Positions 1 through 10,594 of a stretch of DNA of 58,590 nucleotides are shown in pieces; position 1 is the first letter of the stretch; every line of letters starts with the position of its first letter. Under the pieces are notes generated by a model. That model was not told the DNA's origin and ran no database searches. It worked only from the letters and a program-made list of their open reading frames with translations. This stretch comes from Gloeophyllum trabeum ATCC 11539 (taxonomy: Eukaryota > Basidiomycota > Agaricomycetes > Gloeophyllales > Gloeophyllaceae): NCBI RefSeq assembly GCF_000344685.1, contig NW_006920418.1, positions 530,127 to 588,716 on the forward strand. Reading direction: 5' to 3'. The translations under genes were made by a program, and so were the position numbers.

Positions 1-144
1 AAATGGAGAGATCATTATCCTGCTGAGGTTTATTTGTTGCAGCTCGCAGACGATCTGGAGGAGGTTGATCCGACACGAGTGCTCTGTCATTTTGCTCGAT
101 TCCCTCTGACGGACGAGCTTGCTGTTGTACTCATGTTATCTCAG
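1..144 (+). CDS. Possible 3' part of an exon entering from the left edge
   Basis: Frame 1 is open from the first base and reads KWRDHYPAEVYLLQLADD and onward to VVLMLSQ. It then meets a good splice donor (CAG followed by GTAAGT at 145). The composition looks like protein, but I do not recognise a family, and no convincing downstream exon follows in the next 700 bases. It could be the end of a real gene whose body lies to the left, or a transposase fragment. Confidence 0.25.
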
Positions 145-910
145 GTAAGTCCACTTCATCATCTCCATATAGCTCCGCTGAACACAAACACTATCTTAGA
201 ACTAGGCATACAAGTCGGTTGCGCCCGTACCAGGCTGCGAGCCGCTCTCCCAGCCGCTCTTAGCCGCCGGTGGGCCGCCGCCGGCTATTGAGTGGCTTGC
301 CGATGCAGCCACTGGCGGCCCGTCGGCGGCCCGATTATATACCGGACGATCCCGAATCAGGTATATCGCACCTTTATGCTATGTGTTACGCTATTTGCAT
401 CCATATTCCGGATTCGCTATCAACCCGAGATGTGCTTTGATATTTTAGCTATGATTCATTGTACTGTATCAGGCCAAAAACCGGACTTCCCCATTGTTCC
501 ATATATTTATCCATATTTGCTCTATCACTGGGTATATCTGCGGAAATTGATATTCAAATATGGTAATGCATTTGTTTCTATTTGATATTCCCTGACATTA
601 CCGTTGTAGGGGATCGTCTGTGGCTCAGCTCCCATATGGGGAGTATATGACTGTATATGGTGGTTGTGTGGAATTCACAATATTGTATTGACATATGGGA
701 CTGAATGCCACCGCGTGTCATATTATCGGTTGCTCGATGTGTAAGGACCCCACCTTTGATTGGTCCAAAGGCCTGTCCCGCTCTTGCCGTTCACCATATA
801 CGGTTAAGCGCCAAATAGTGTCAAATAAATCGCGTAGATCTTGAAACGATCGCAGGAAACCTGCGAACGGCCGGGGGGTCCAAGACCCACTACCTACGGT
901 AGCGGGAATA
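145..910. other. Gene-free stretch with a GC-rich hairpin
   Basis: I could not assign any gene here. The left third is very GC-rich and holds an imperfect inverted repeat (263-279 against 314-330, 15 of 17 bases pairing). Inside it is a shorter stem (GTGGCT at 291, AGCCAC at 307). The rest is AT-rich with many TATA/ATAT words. A short perfect stem (TCGCAGG-AAA-CCTGCGA) lies near 850. Confidence 0.5.
263..330. repeat. Nested GC-rich inverted repeat (hairpin)
   Basis: The outer arms are GCCGCCGGTGGGCCGCC (263-279) and the near-complement ending at 330, with two mismatches in 17. The inner arms GTGGCT and AGCCAC enclose a loop of about ten bases. The structure is clear in the sequence. Its role (transposon end, recombination scar or chance in GC-rich DNA) is unknown. 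Confidence 0.5.
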
Positions 911-1544
911 CTATCATTTTGGGGGTTCTGTCAAGATCTCGGAAAACAGCCTGCCACAGGCCCGCTCCTTGGACAATCATTTTACTTCCAGTCAGGCATC
1001 ATAATAAACCCTCCTAAGTACTATCTGCGCAAATAACCACCTCAATTGACTGGGCAAAAAATAATAGAGAGAGATGCCGGTGACGGACCCACAGTCGCAG
1101 GTAGTTCTGTCAAAGCGTCACACGCGAGTCACAGTAAGGAATCCGCGCCAATTTCGTCACGCATTTGTCACACCCAGGACCCTTGCACTTCTGTCAAACA
1201 TACGATAGGAGCAGTTGGAATTGGTTTAACACCAATCGGGTGGGTGAACCATGTTTAGCTATACATAATAAAGTGTTCCCCGGTGAGCCGATATTTGCCG
1301 GAAGACTGTAGGCCCAGAGATCTAATACATCAGGCCTGTTTCTCATGATTACACTGGGCTGTTTGGACAGTATTCGTCCTCCCATTCAACAATGGTAGAA
1401 GATATGACAGTTCTGACTTCACAGGCGTTCTCTACGGGTTACAATTCACCTATGTACCAATCCGCTGAGTCACCCTATACATATTTGTTGAGATTTCGGA
1501 GTTCTGTCAAAAATCTGACTTTGACAGAACCCCCAAAATGATAG
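911..1544. mobile_element. Non-autonomous inverted-repeat transposon (MITE), TA-flanked
   Basis: The sequence beginning CTATCATTTTGGGGGTTC at 911 is repeated in perfect inverse complement ending at 1544. Counting the flanking TA on each side, the match is 27 of 27 bases (908-934 against 1521-1547). The element is about 634 bp and has no transposase reading frame. A TA dinucleotide on both sides is the target duplication typical of the Tc1/mariner superfamily (family knowledge). The motif CTGTCAAA recurs inside the element near both ends and around 1110 and 1195, which may be subterminal binding sites. The superfamily assignment is inference. Confidence 0.8.
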
Positions 1545-1854
1545 TATCTGAGAGTTGGGAATAGATTCAGTGTAACTCGTCGTCATCCCGCAAAGCATTT
1601 ATATTGGCCATCTTCCCTGTATGGTGACATCCTGTTGGGGGAAAGTTACGTCCCGCATCCCCCGGAGCATCGATATTCACTGGCTGCGATTGACACTTAC
1701 AATGACAGTTGAGAGTTCCTAGAAACTTTGACTTGTGTACCTGTGTCGTATGAGAGATCTAGATACTATGACAGAATCATTATTATAATATGTCACGCAT
1801 CGCAACGGTGTACAGAGACAGATTTCGCCAACTCCATCTCCCCCGATGCTTGCA
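1545..1854. other. Gene-free spacer between the MITE and the esterase 3' end
   Basis: No open frame or known motif is supportable here. It holds the presumed 3' untranslated region of the minus-strand esterase gene that stops at 1855. Confidence 0.4.
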
Positions 1855-4272
1855 CTACTTCTCGAACTCGTTCAGGACGTACTCGGTGTTGAAGAAGTCC
1901 GTCGACGCCAAACTCCATGCTAACAAGAAGTGAGTTCCGTCTACACCAGTGCGCGAACATCGCTTACTGTCGGGCAGGACCGTGATGTTGTCCCTCATGA
2001 GCTGCAGCACTGTCGGGTCGGCGACGTCGTACTGAGGCCATTCAGCTATACGCAGGTCATGATGGTCACTCAAGACACGAGGCAGCATGGGTGCCCTTAC
2101 CTCCTGGATTCAAGTCGTTGATGAAGTTGATGTAGTGCCCCACGATGATGTTCGCGAAATCATCCTCGATAGGGTTGGGTACCGGGCCGAATATCAAGGA
2201 CAGCTCAGATCCGTGATACACTACCCAAAGACCCTTGACTGAGCACGCCACACATGAATAAGACAAGAACACACCTCCCAGCACGGGATTATTCCCAGGT
2301 ATAAACTCCGTGAACCAGTACCCAAACACCGGCTGCGCGGGGGCCGCGCTCGCGAAGAACAACCTCCGCGCGCTGAGGAAGAAGTCGTCCGTGTAGTACG
2401 CCTCCGCGCGGTCGAACAGGCTGTCGCCCGTGTGATACGGCCCGCCGAGGCTCCCGTCATTTGCGGGGTAGAGCGTGTCGATGCTGCCGAGGACATCCGG
2501 GGTGAGCGTGCTGTTGTCTAAGACTAAGTTGCCAATGAAGGTGTTGAGTGAGGCGGTTTCGAGCGAGGAGGGGACGGAGAGATTGTAAAGGGACTCGCTG
2601 AAGAGGGTGCCTTCGTTCATCTGCCAGTCAGGAGAGGTGAGGATGGGGAGTGGGGGGGAAGCAGGGGAGGGGCGGTGCGTACGTTCGTGCCCGCGAGCAC
2701 TGGGACACGCACGAAGTCCCCGAAGGCGATCTTCGTCGACGCCCGCACCGGTATCAGACTGCCTGGAGGCCCCACCGCGGGCTGCCACAGCTGGCTGTTG
2801 AGCGTCGCGGACACCATGGTGTTGCTGATGTTCAGCAATGTCTACTTTCACATTCGTGAACCCTGTACTCTGTCGGTATCGTCAAAACGCACCTCGTAGG
2901 GCACGCCCTGGAGGCACGCGAAGGACGCGGGGCCGTCGGCGCACCCGGTCGCGGCGAGAAGGCGCGCGTAGGGTTTGCCGGGCTCGTCGTATTGGAACGC
3001 GAAGGGCGAGCTCTTGCTGTGGGTACAACGTTCGCTCGCTGAGTACTCGTGCAGGAATGGGGGAAACTTACTAGGGCCCGGTGTTCGAGTCCATGATGGC
3101 CGCGCGGAAGAGCGTCTGGCTCGCGGGGTACAGGAGGTGGGTAAGGACGCCGCCCGCGCCCGCCGACTTCGTCGATGCGGCCATGTCAGTGCTGAGAATT
3201 ATTGTCGAACTGGTCATAAATGCTAAGCCCTACCTGACCCCATATCGTGACCTACCCCTCGATTTTTCAGTATACAACAGCCGAGTTGTTTCGGAGAAGA
3301 TGCAGTGGTTACCTTGGCAGGATCACCTCCAAACGCGGCTATATTCTCCTGGATGAAGACGAGCGCCGCGCGCTGGTCGAGCAGGCCTGCGTTGTGGTCT
3401 TCGGGCGGGACGTACTGGCTCGCCAGCTGCCATCATTAACAGATACTCTCAGAAAAAAAAGAACTGTGGTGGGTGGCTGTTTGTGGGACGTACGAAGCCG
3501 AATGTGTTCAGGCGGTAGTTGCTGTACGTTGGCGTGGGATGTCAGAGGTGAAGTGGGGTGAGAGAGGAGTAAAGGCGTACAAGGAGACGAAGAGGATGGG
3601 TTGCTGGGTTACGAGGCTGCGCTGGATGATTCCTGGATTAGCCGGGATATAGTTAGAGAGAGCGGGAAGTCTCATCAGCGTCGTATGATATCCTTACGCG
3701 TTGGGTCGAATGAAGGGCTAGAGGCTGAACTAGTGAAATGGGATAGATGTTATTGAGGAAGGGCGAGATGCTTGGGGAGAACAGCTTACCCGCTCATATA
3801 TGCACCACCCTACATGATCTCTACAATTATTGAGGCAAAGAAAAAGAGAAACAGATCACTGACATAAAACCATACAAGTACAGGTAAGGCCGCGTCTGAG
3901 GTCGTATTTGCAGGCCGCCATATCTGAGTATTATTACCGCCATGAGAGGCTCTAACTAAGAACTAGATGGGGCTGCCTCACATTCATATTAAGACAATTT
4001 TCGTTCATTTCCGCTCCAAGACTAGGCGAAGGCACCTGCGGGCATGCGTACCCAAACGTGCTCGCGTTCTGCACACCGGACGTCGGCTGGGAGACGGGCA
4101 CGGGCGCTTTGAACCGCAGAGACCCGACCGGGGGTAAGGCATACGGGATCCCGAGCCAGCGCTCCGTGCCGTTGGGAGTGGTGGTACCCTGAAATGCGCC
4201 TGCGGTGGTGTTGATGACCAAGCTGGCCTTCGCGCAGGCCGCCGCGGCGAAAAAGAGAAGTAGGGAGACCAT
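1855..4272 (-). CDS. Secreted type B carboxylesterase/lipase, 14 exons
   Basis: An alpha/beta-hydrolase of the cholinesterase/lipase family, probably hydrolysing carboxylic or sterol/carotenoid esters outside the cell. Exons (minus): 4272-3982, 3923-3864, 3809-3790, 3670-3581, 3521-3494, 3426-3313, 3251-3234, 3166-3072, 3016-2893, 2841-2683, 2620-2275, 2220-2101, 2045-1968, 1919-1855. They sum to 1608 nt, a 535-residue protein, with every junction in phase. The N-terminus [17 protein letters not shown] is a signal peptide. Family landmarks follow in order: [19 protein letters not shown] (conserved Cys), [19 protein letters not shown], the [11 protein letters not shown] block with FGGDP, the nucleophile elbow WGQSAGAGG (Ser about 208) and VYHGSEL (catalytic His about 451). 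The length is usual for fungal members. The nucleophile motif is split: an 18-nt exon encodes VTIWGQ and the next begins with the Ser codon. Substrate cannot be read from sequence. Confidence 0.92.
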
Positions 4273-4612
4273 ACTGTCCGCCCCGTCGTGGTGGAAGAGG
4301 GAAAGGAGGACGGGTAATTCATCCTTTACCCTCTGCCGTCACGACGGGGAAAGGGACGCTTCCTCTATACGCCCACGGTATATTATTGTCGCAGGAGCCC
4401 CGCTGAAGGCACTGGCGTGCCGTCAGGATTAGGGAAGTGCGCACAAAGTCCGATATAGCTGCCTGTCAGATTCATCTATTGGTTAGTTGTTGCGGTAAAT
4501 ACTGTCCATACTGAAATTTGTAGAACCTCACCCTAATATATGGGCACTTCTGCCAAAAGGGCAGCCGATATGACAGTCGGTGGGGACAAGTCGTCCGATA
4601 AGGGTCCGTCGG

Positions 4613-4797
4613 TGAGTGGGCAGGCTCACTTGTAGGCATTAATCCCGCATGGTGACCGGTCAGGCGGAGCATGCGAAGGTGAGTAGAGGTGCGTTCGCGA
4701 GAGCTAATTTGGGATTGCTAAATATGGCTGGTAGATTATAGCCTGAGTGGATTTAGACTCCGAGTGTAAACATAGCTTGCCGACGAGCCTCCGCAAC
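4613..4797 (+). repeat. Diverged direct repeat, copy 1
   Basis: It begins GTGAGTGGGCAGGCTCAC, then runs through ATCCCGCATGGTGACCG, GGTGAGTAGAGGTGCGTTC, GAGCTAATTTGGG, ATATGGCTGGTA, GTAAACATA and GCTTGCCGA to GCCTCCG. The same ordered words occur in copy 2 with substitutions and small indels. No coding capacity is seen. Confidence 0.7.
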
Positions 4798-4944
4798 GCT
4801 CAGGCTCGCTGCGGGTACCGTGGTTGCTTGCAGGTTCTGTCGTAAGTTGGAGTGGCAATATTTACTGCCACTCCAAGTCGTTGAACCTACTCAGTGGCTC
4901 CCATTCTCCAGAACGTGGGAACCAGTCTTGAGTCGGCTGATGAT

Positions 4945-5130
4945 CATGAGCGGGCAGGCTCACCTGCAGGTATTGATCCCGCAGGGTGACCGCGCAGGCG
5001 GAGGTGAGTAGAGGCGCGTTCACGAGGGCTAATTTGGGGGTGTTATAAGTATATGGCTGGTAAGTAGGATGTAGTTAGATTTAGTAGAGGGTAAACATAC
5101 GTAGCTTGCCGAAGGCCTCCGTGATAGTCA
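4945..5130 (+). repeat. Diverged direct repeat, copy 2
   Basis: It reads ATGAGCGGGCAGGCTCACC, then ATCCCGCAGGGTGACCG, GGTGAGTAGAGGCGCGTTC, GGGCTAATTTGGG, ATATGGCTGGTA, GTAAACATA and GCTTGCCGA to GCCTCCG. It has the same orientation and order as copy 1, starting about 330 bp downstream of it. This could be a local tandem duplication of a promoter segment or two insertions of one repeat family. Confidence 0.7.
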
Positions 5131-5459
5131 AGCTCGATACATTGTGTTGCTTAGTTGCTTCGAACGCAAAGAGCATCGGTGGGGAAGAAATAAGAAAAGC
5201 GTACCACAAGCGGAGAGCGAGGCCATCAGCCACGAAAGAAAATATCACCAAACAGTACGAGCCACAGCTGGATGTGCCCTTGCTTCGACCTTTCTTCGTC
5301 TTGCTTCATCATCCTCTCTGACTCCCTGTTGCTGTACCGTCTGCTGTCTTGCGGCTTAGCGCTCAGCCCTGGTCGTGTATCTTTCCCTACCGTTTGCACG
5401 GTGTAGTGCCTCCAGCCCAAGAACTTGAATCCTTTCGGTTCCCTGTTAAGCTTCTACTC

Positions 5460-7791
5460 ATGGCTGGCGCGAACTACATGGGGGGAAAAAGGTCTCCAAC
5501 CGCGACATAAATCAGCTATATGCAACCAGGCTAAATCTTGACTGACTTCAATGTAGGAGCGCCGCCCGCGCGCGCCAGAAAGACCACGCATCCCGGATCC
5601 AGAAGGGCTACTTTGGTAAACAGCGCCTCGAGTCTGCGCTGGCTAGGGGAGTCGGCGGCGGGGGTACGATGCAGAACGCTAAAAACGGTGGCGGACTCGA
5701 GGATATTGGGCTGGCACATGCTCGCAAGTCTCTTGCTTCCGCTGTGGATTCAGAAGATTCTGGGCTAGGGGGGCACTCATACGTCGAGCCGCCGTCGACA
5801 CCCGTCCGCCATTTTTCAAGCCCCCGCCGCGGCGCGTCGAAGGTCCTTGCTGCTTTGGATTTATCCGAACGTACCTATTGCCCTTTCTTCTTCGGTGCTT
5901 CTGAGGCTCACTCACTCGTGCTTGCTGTATGTCTCGTGGACTCTTACTCTTGTAGCAATATCATTCCAGGCGAGGAAAGCGCAGTTGCTCGCGATGCCGG
6001 ATTTTGCGGGGTTGCATGCGTGGAGCGATAGATCGAGCCTCAAACACAAGACCTTCCCCCAACCACGATCACCTGTTGAGAGTTCTCGTAATAAGAAGGT
6101 AGGCGCTGCGTTGCATTTTTCTTGCCGCACTGAATTAGTTTCTGCAGATAAAGCTTGTCCCAGAGCAACTGAAAACTGACGTCGCTGGTGTCAATACTTC
6201 TACTAGTCCTAACTCTGACAGCTTACCTCGCACGCCTCTTAAGCCCTCGGGAGATACGCTCCGTCCACTGTATAGCCCCTCGTCGTCTGTTTCCCTTGGC
6301 CAACCACCTCGTTGTTCGTCGCCTATGTTCCACGCCATCAAAGTCGATGTATGCGCCTCCGACCACGCAGGATCTGCCTTACGAGAAGATTCCTCGGTGA
6401 ACGTGAATGCCTTCGCAGACTCCGGGTTCTCGGAGTTCGATGTTGACGGTGACCATCCTGTGACCCCGCTTTCTGTCCGCTCCGAGAAATCTGGCTGCGC
6501 TTTTCGGTTCGAGACTCAAGCACACCCTGCTGACAACTTCCCTAGCCCTCGAGATAACCGTAACGCCTTGTCCGATGTTTCTTCTCCTGCTACTTTTCTC
6601 TCCTATCGCTCGGGTGCACCAGTCCCTCCTGGTTTGGACACGTCCGCTCTCCGATCAGAACCCGAATCTTCTGTGGAGCCGCTGCTGAAACAGCTCTCGT
6701 ACTCTGCTCGCTGTCCTGACCTGAACGCCTCTTCCCGCCCTGCTCCCGCTCACGATAGCCCTCGTTCCTCCGTCTCCGAACCTAGCGGCGATGCTCTGGC
6801 AGGCAGCGATGCGTGGCGCGCCGTGGGGAAGCTGCTCGACTTCAGACCGCTGACGCCTTCGCCACACTCTGTGGAAGAGCTATGGCTGGCGCGGGATAGA
6901 CGTGGGGTGGGCTTCCGTCCTCAGAGTGCGAGTCCAGATAGTCCCGGTCCTCGTAGCCAGGTGGGGACGCAACTTTCTGAGGGGTGGGTTGGACAAGACG
7001 ACGACGACGTGGATATGTTGTGCTATGATACCCCGCAGCCGACGCCTGGGTGGTCGGAGCGTGTCTCCTCCCACGCGACTGTGGAGGAGGAAGCTATTGA
7101 CAATGAGGATGTGCTGTCTCAGGAACCTTACAGTCGGGGCGACCATTTCTTGAAGTTCTTGGGCGACGGGCTGGGTTCTGGGTGCGGGCAGGATGCGATA
7201 CTGGCGTCTGTGAATGCTTTGGGTGGTGGAGATGTCCAGACGGAAGAACATTATGCGGATGCGGCAATGAAATACACTCCAGTTCACGAAGGCCACACTG
7301 CGGAAGGGCTCTGTCTTGGGGCGGGCTCTTCGCCTCAGTCAACGCCAGGATCGGGTGTACAGGGACAGGAAGCGCAGGACGTTCACCACGTTCTTGTTAC
7401 GGTGGACCAAGCTGCGCATGTTCGCCGCTCATGCAGGATTCATGGACGCTCCTCGCGGGACATTTCGCCCGAGGTGGAGGTGCCGAGTCTTCCCGCTCGA
7501 GAACATCCGACTGGGACGCGGCACTCACAAGTCGCTGACGATTCTGCGAAAAGGCCGTTAGCTGACCTCTCATCAAGGAATGTTTCGCGGCCCCAGATGG
7601 AAGTGCCGAGCCTTCACGCGAATGCTCGAGAACGGCTGACTGGGACGCAACACTCACACCTCAGTGACGATAGTGTCAACTGGCCGTTATATGGCCTTAC
7701 TCGGGAACCGGGAGTGGAGGAGAGGGTAGGTACCGGTGTGATCGAGGGCCCGTGTCTGTTCGACGAGGACTGGGATGACGATGACGAGTGA
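5460..7791 (+). CDS. Unrecognised serine/proline-rich protein with a basic N-terminus and acidic C-terminus
   Basis: Four exons (5460-5491, 5557-5870, 5956-6098, 6148-7791) give 2133 nt, 710 residues, all phases closing. The first 32-nt exon encodes MAGANYMGGK. It joins a basic stretch (RSAARARQKDHASRIQKG, then YFGKQRLESAL) that looks ordered. Around residues 105-155 lies ISFQARKAQLLAMPDFAGLHAW, also non-random. The remaining 550 residues are Ser/Pro/Asp-rich and likely disordered, with scattered short repeats: (E)VPSL-A-ARE-TGT-HS occurs twice near 7480-7520 and 7605-7660. The protein ends in a run of acidic residues. There are no membrane segments, signal peptide or enzyme motifs. The layout, a short conserved head and a long disordered tail, resembles a nuclear scaffold or regulator, but that is inference. 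Confidence 0.75.
7480..7665 (+). repeat. Short internal coding repeat in the 710-residue protein
   Basis: Two copies of a unit encoding VEVPSLPAREHPTGTRHSQ (copy 1) and MEVPSLHANARERLTGTQHS (copy 2) lie about 126 bp apart, each followed by DDS and then PL. The second copy has three extra residues. This is a recent in-frame duplication inside the disordered tail. Confidence 0.6.
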
Positions 7792-8347
7792 CTCGTGCGA
7801 TTTTACATGATTGTCCTTCGGGGTAGCTGGTACTGTTAACGATGTGCCTTCTCGCGCAATGTTCTTGCGTTTATCGCATGCGATGTAAACATCCAGTGCG
7901 TGATCGTGACTCTGGACTTCTCGTTAGACTGACTGCTCGCTGCTGAACTTCGTACTTGGGGTCTGGACGCAACGACTACGCTTCAGCCATCGGATACTCG
8001 CCCATTCTGCGCTTTGCAGGGCATTCTAACGGCGGATGACTACATAAAGCACTTCGACGTGCGATAACGGTTATGACTTGACTCATATTTGAGTCCAGAT
8101 AGGCTCGTAACGTCTATCTCGCCCTGAATCTGGCCAGGGCAAGATATGTATGAGGCTGCGATAACCTCAATAATTGCCAGCAGTGCCACAGAGGCTTAGA
8201 TTATGATAACGGACTCGAGTACGCGATCACGTGAGTGGCCGTCTTATCTCTCCCAAGCCGCAGCGATAGGCATGGGCTACAAAACCTAGAACGAATAGCA
8301 GAAGCTGTCTCCGGGACCTGCTGCCCGACCCTGCCTCGCTGACCGCC
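7792..8347. other. Intergenic spacer, tandem genes
   Basis: This spacer follows the 710-residue gene and precedes the agmatinase gene on the same strand. No gene, RNA or strong repeat is visible. The last 150 bases presumably hold the agmatinase promoter. Confidence 0.4.
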
Positions 8348-10295
8348 ATGTACCCCTCCAGCGTCCTGCTCGTCGCAGCCCTCGTTTCGCGGGCTGCCGC
8401 CCAACAGACACCGCTATCCTATCCCAGCGTGGAGTCACCTTCGTACCAGCCTGTCGAAGATGGAGAGACCGATTTCACCAGACTCTTCTCCTCTGACCTC
8501 CTCTTCCGCGACCCCTGGTCGAAGGACTCATGGAATGGCCTCGTGTCGTACGCGCAGGCGCAACCTATCAGGTGCTTTGGCGCCGACGCGGACGTGCCCT
8601 ACGACGTCGCGGTGCTCGGCGCGCCGTTCGATACCGCCACGAGCTACAGGCCCGGGTGTGCATGCCATTGATATAATGCGCGTCTGGGGAGCGAGTGCTG
8701 ATAATAGGTGTGTAGCGCGCGGTTCGGACCGAACGGCATCCGCCAAGGCGCGCGGCGGATGCACGTCGGCGTGATCAACGTGCACCAGAAAGTGAGGGTG
8801 AGCGACCACCTCGCCGTGGTTGACTGCGGGGACGTGCGTGAGTGTCCCAGTCGAGGTAGTTCGTTATCAGGGAATAAATTTATATGGATCCGGTAGCCAT
8901 GACGTTCATGGACAACAAGGTCGCGCTGCGCCAGCTCGAGGCCGCGAACAAGGCGCTCCTACGCCGGGAGGCGTTCCGGAGTTATAACCAGACGAGCCTG
9001 GCGAAAGACGGCAAGTTCCACCCGCGCGTGCTCACGCTCGGCGGAGACCATACCATTACCCTGCCTCTGCTGAGGGGCGTGGCGGAAATTTATGGGCCTG
9101 TCAGGTAGGGCGCTGTTTCTGCCCCGTTGCCGGGCGTGGGCTGACGGGTCTGTAGTGTTATCCATTTTGACAGTCACCTCGGTAGGTGTCCAGGAGAACC
9201 TATGATGCGTTTGTGTCTGCTCCTACTGATAAACGACGCCAGACACGCGAAAGCCTAACAGAGTGGTACGTCCCCCCTGCCCCAACCATCCTCCCCACGC
9301 ATGCAACCTGACCCGCTGTGCGAACTAGTATGGCCCTTGGCTCCCGGGCGAAGAAATCCCCGTCACGCACGGCAGCTACTTCTACTACGCGCACAAGGAA
9401 GGCCTCCTCGCGCCTAACAACGCCAACATCGTGAGCGCGCCCTCCCTCTGCTCCCTCCGCTCCCTTCCTTCCCTTTTCTCCCTTCACTTACATACTGACT
9501 GCCGCCACCCCTTGCAGCACGTCGGGATCCGCAGCGGAATGGACAGCTGGGACAACTACGAGAACGACTGGGAGGTCGGTTTCGTGATCTCGCACGCGGA
9601 GGATATCGAGGAGATTGGGTGGCGGGGGGTGGTGAAGAAGATAAGGGAGGTGGTTGGGGATAATCCTGTGTACAGTACGTTTAAGCCGCGTTTATTTTTG
9701 GGGGAGACGTGTGCTGAAGAGGGTGCAGTTAGCTTGGACATTGACGTGATAGACCCGGGCTTTGCGCCTGCGTGAGTACCCACCCACTTTATCCATCAAG
9801 AATCCCTATCGCTAACTTCGTTGCCAATAGGACCGGAACGTAAGCACACCCTACTCCCTCGCACACGACGCAAAGAACATTGACACTCCCACGCGTCCCA
9901 GTCCCGAAATCGGCGGGTTCACCACCCGGGTACGCAACTCCATCCCCTCTCCTTCCTGCCGGCGTCCGAGTCACCCCAACTAACCCATCTGCGCGTACAG
10001 GAAATCAAGAAGATCTTCCAGGGTATGGCGGGGCTCAAAGTCGTCGGCGCGGATATCGTCGAGGTCGCCCCGGGTAAGCAACCCCTCCTCGTCTATCTAT
10101 CATCTCACTGACTTCACGATGCTGTGTGAATGTAGGGTACGATTCCCAAGGTATTTGCGTCTGCCTTTATTGTATAGCAAACAGAAGAGAGTGGCTAATT
10201 TGACTGTGGATGTAGCTGAGCTGACGCAGATCGTCGCTGCGAATATCGGGTGGGACATGCTCGCACTGATGGCGAAGACGCCGACGGTTGCGTGA
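8348..10295 (+). CDS. Secreted agmatinase/arginase-family ureohydrolase, 13 exons
   Basis: A ureohydrolase, by family likely cleaving a guanidino compound (agmatine to putrescine plus urea) with a binuclear Mn centre. Exons: 8348-8655, 8716-8837, 8897-9104, 9156-9181, 9243-9265, 9329-9430, 9518-9674, 9729-9771, 9831-9839, 9902-9929, 10001-10073, 10136-10150, 10216-10295. They total 1194 nt, 397 residues, with all phases closing. The N-terminus MYPSSVLLVAALVSRAAAQQ is a signal peptide. Metal-site motifs are in order: LTLGGDHT, HFDSHLD and SLDIDVIDPGFAPATGTPE, followed by EVAPGYD. Exon 9 is only nine bases (part of ATGT) and exon 12 is fifteen. The residue after SHLDT, usually Trp, reads Arg if the chosen 23-nt exon 5 is right. 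That exon is the least certain part. Convergent with the racemase gene. Confidence 0.9.
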
Positions 10296-10594
10296 ACGAC
10301 CTTCACCGGGGCGCAGGGGCTCAGCGCCAGCATGCGCATCGCTGAGGGGGGCATGGTCAGTATTGCTGAATCAGTGGCTGATGTCGGTAGAGAGCATGGC
10401 ACCGGCAAGGTGTAGAGCTTGAACGTAGGCCATCCCAGGGAGCTTCTCCTTGGGCCATCAGATATTTATTGGGCTTGGATATCGGGTTATACATAGATGA
10501 TCTCCTCTCGTTGTGTCTCGCCTTTCCACCATACTGCGTAGCATAAGAGTAAACTACTCCCCAATGAACGCTCATCACCAGCGCCACCTACCCC

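Larger units (their letters stand above)
4273..5459. other. Intergenic region between divergent genes, with direct repeats
   Basis: This region separates the esterase start (minus) from the 710-residue gene start (plus), so it should hold both promoters. No gene is supportable. Most of it is taken up by two diverged copies of a block of about 180 bp, listed separately. Confidence 0.5.
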
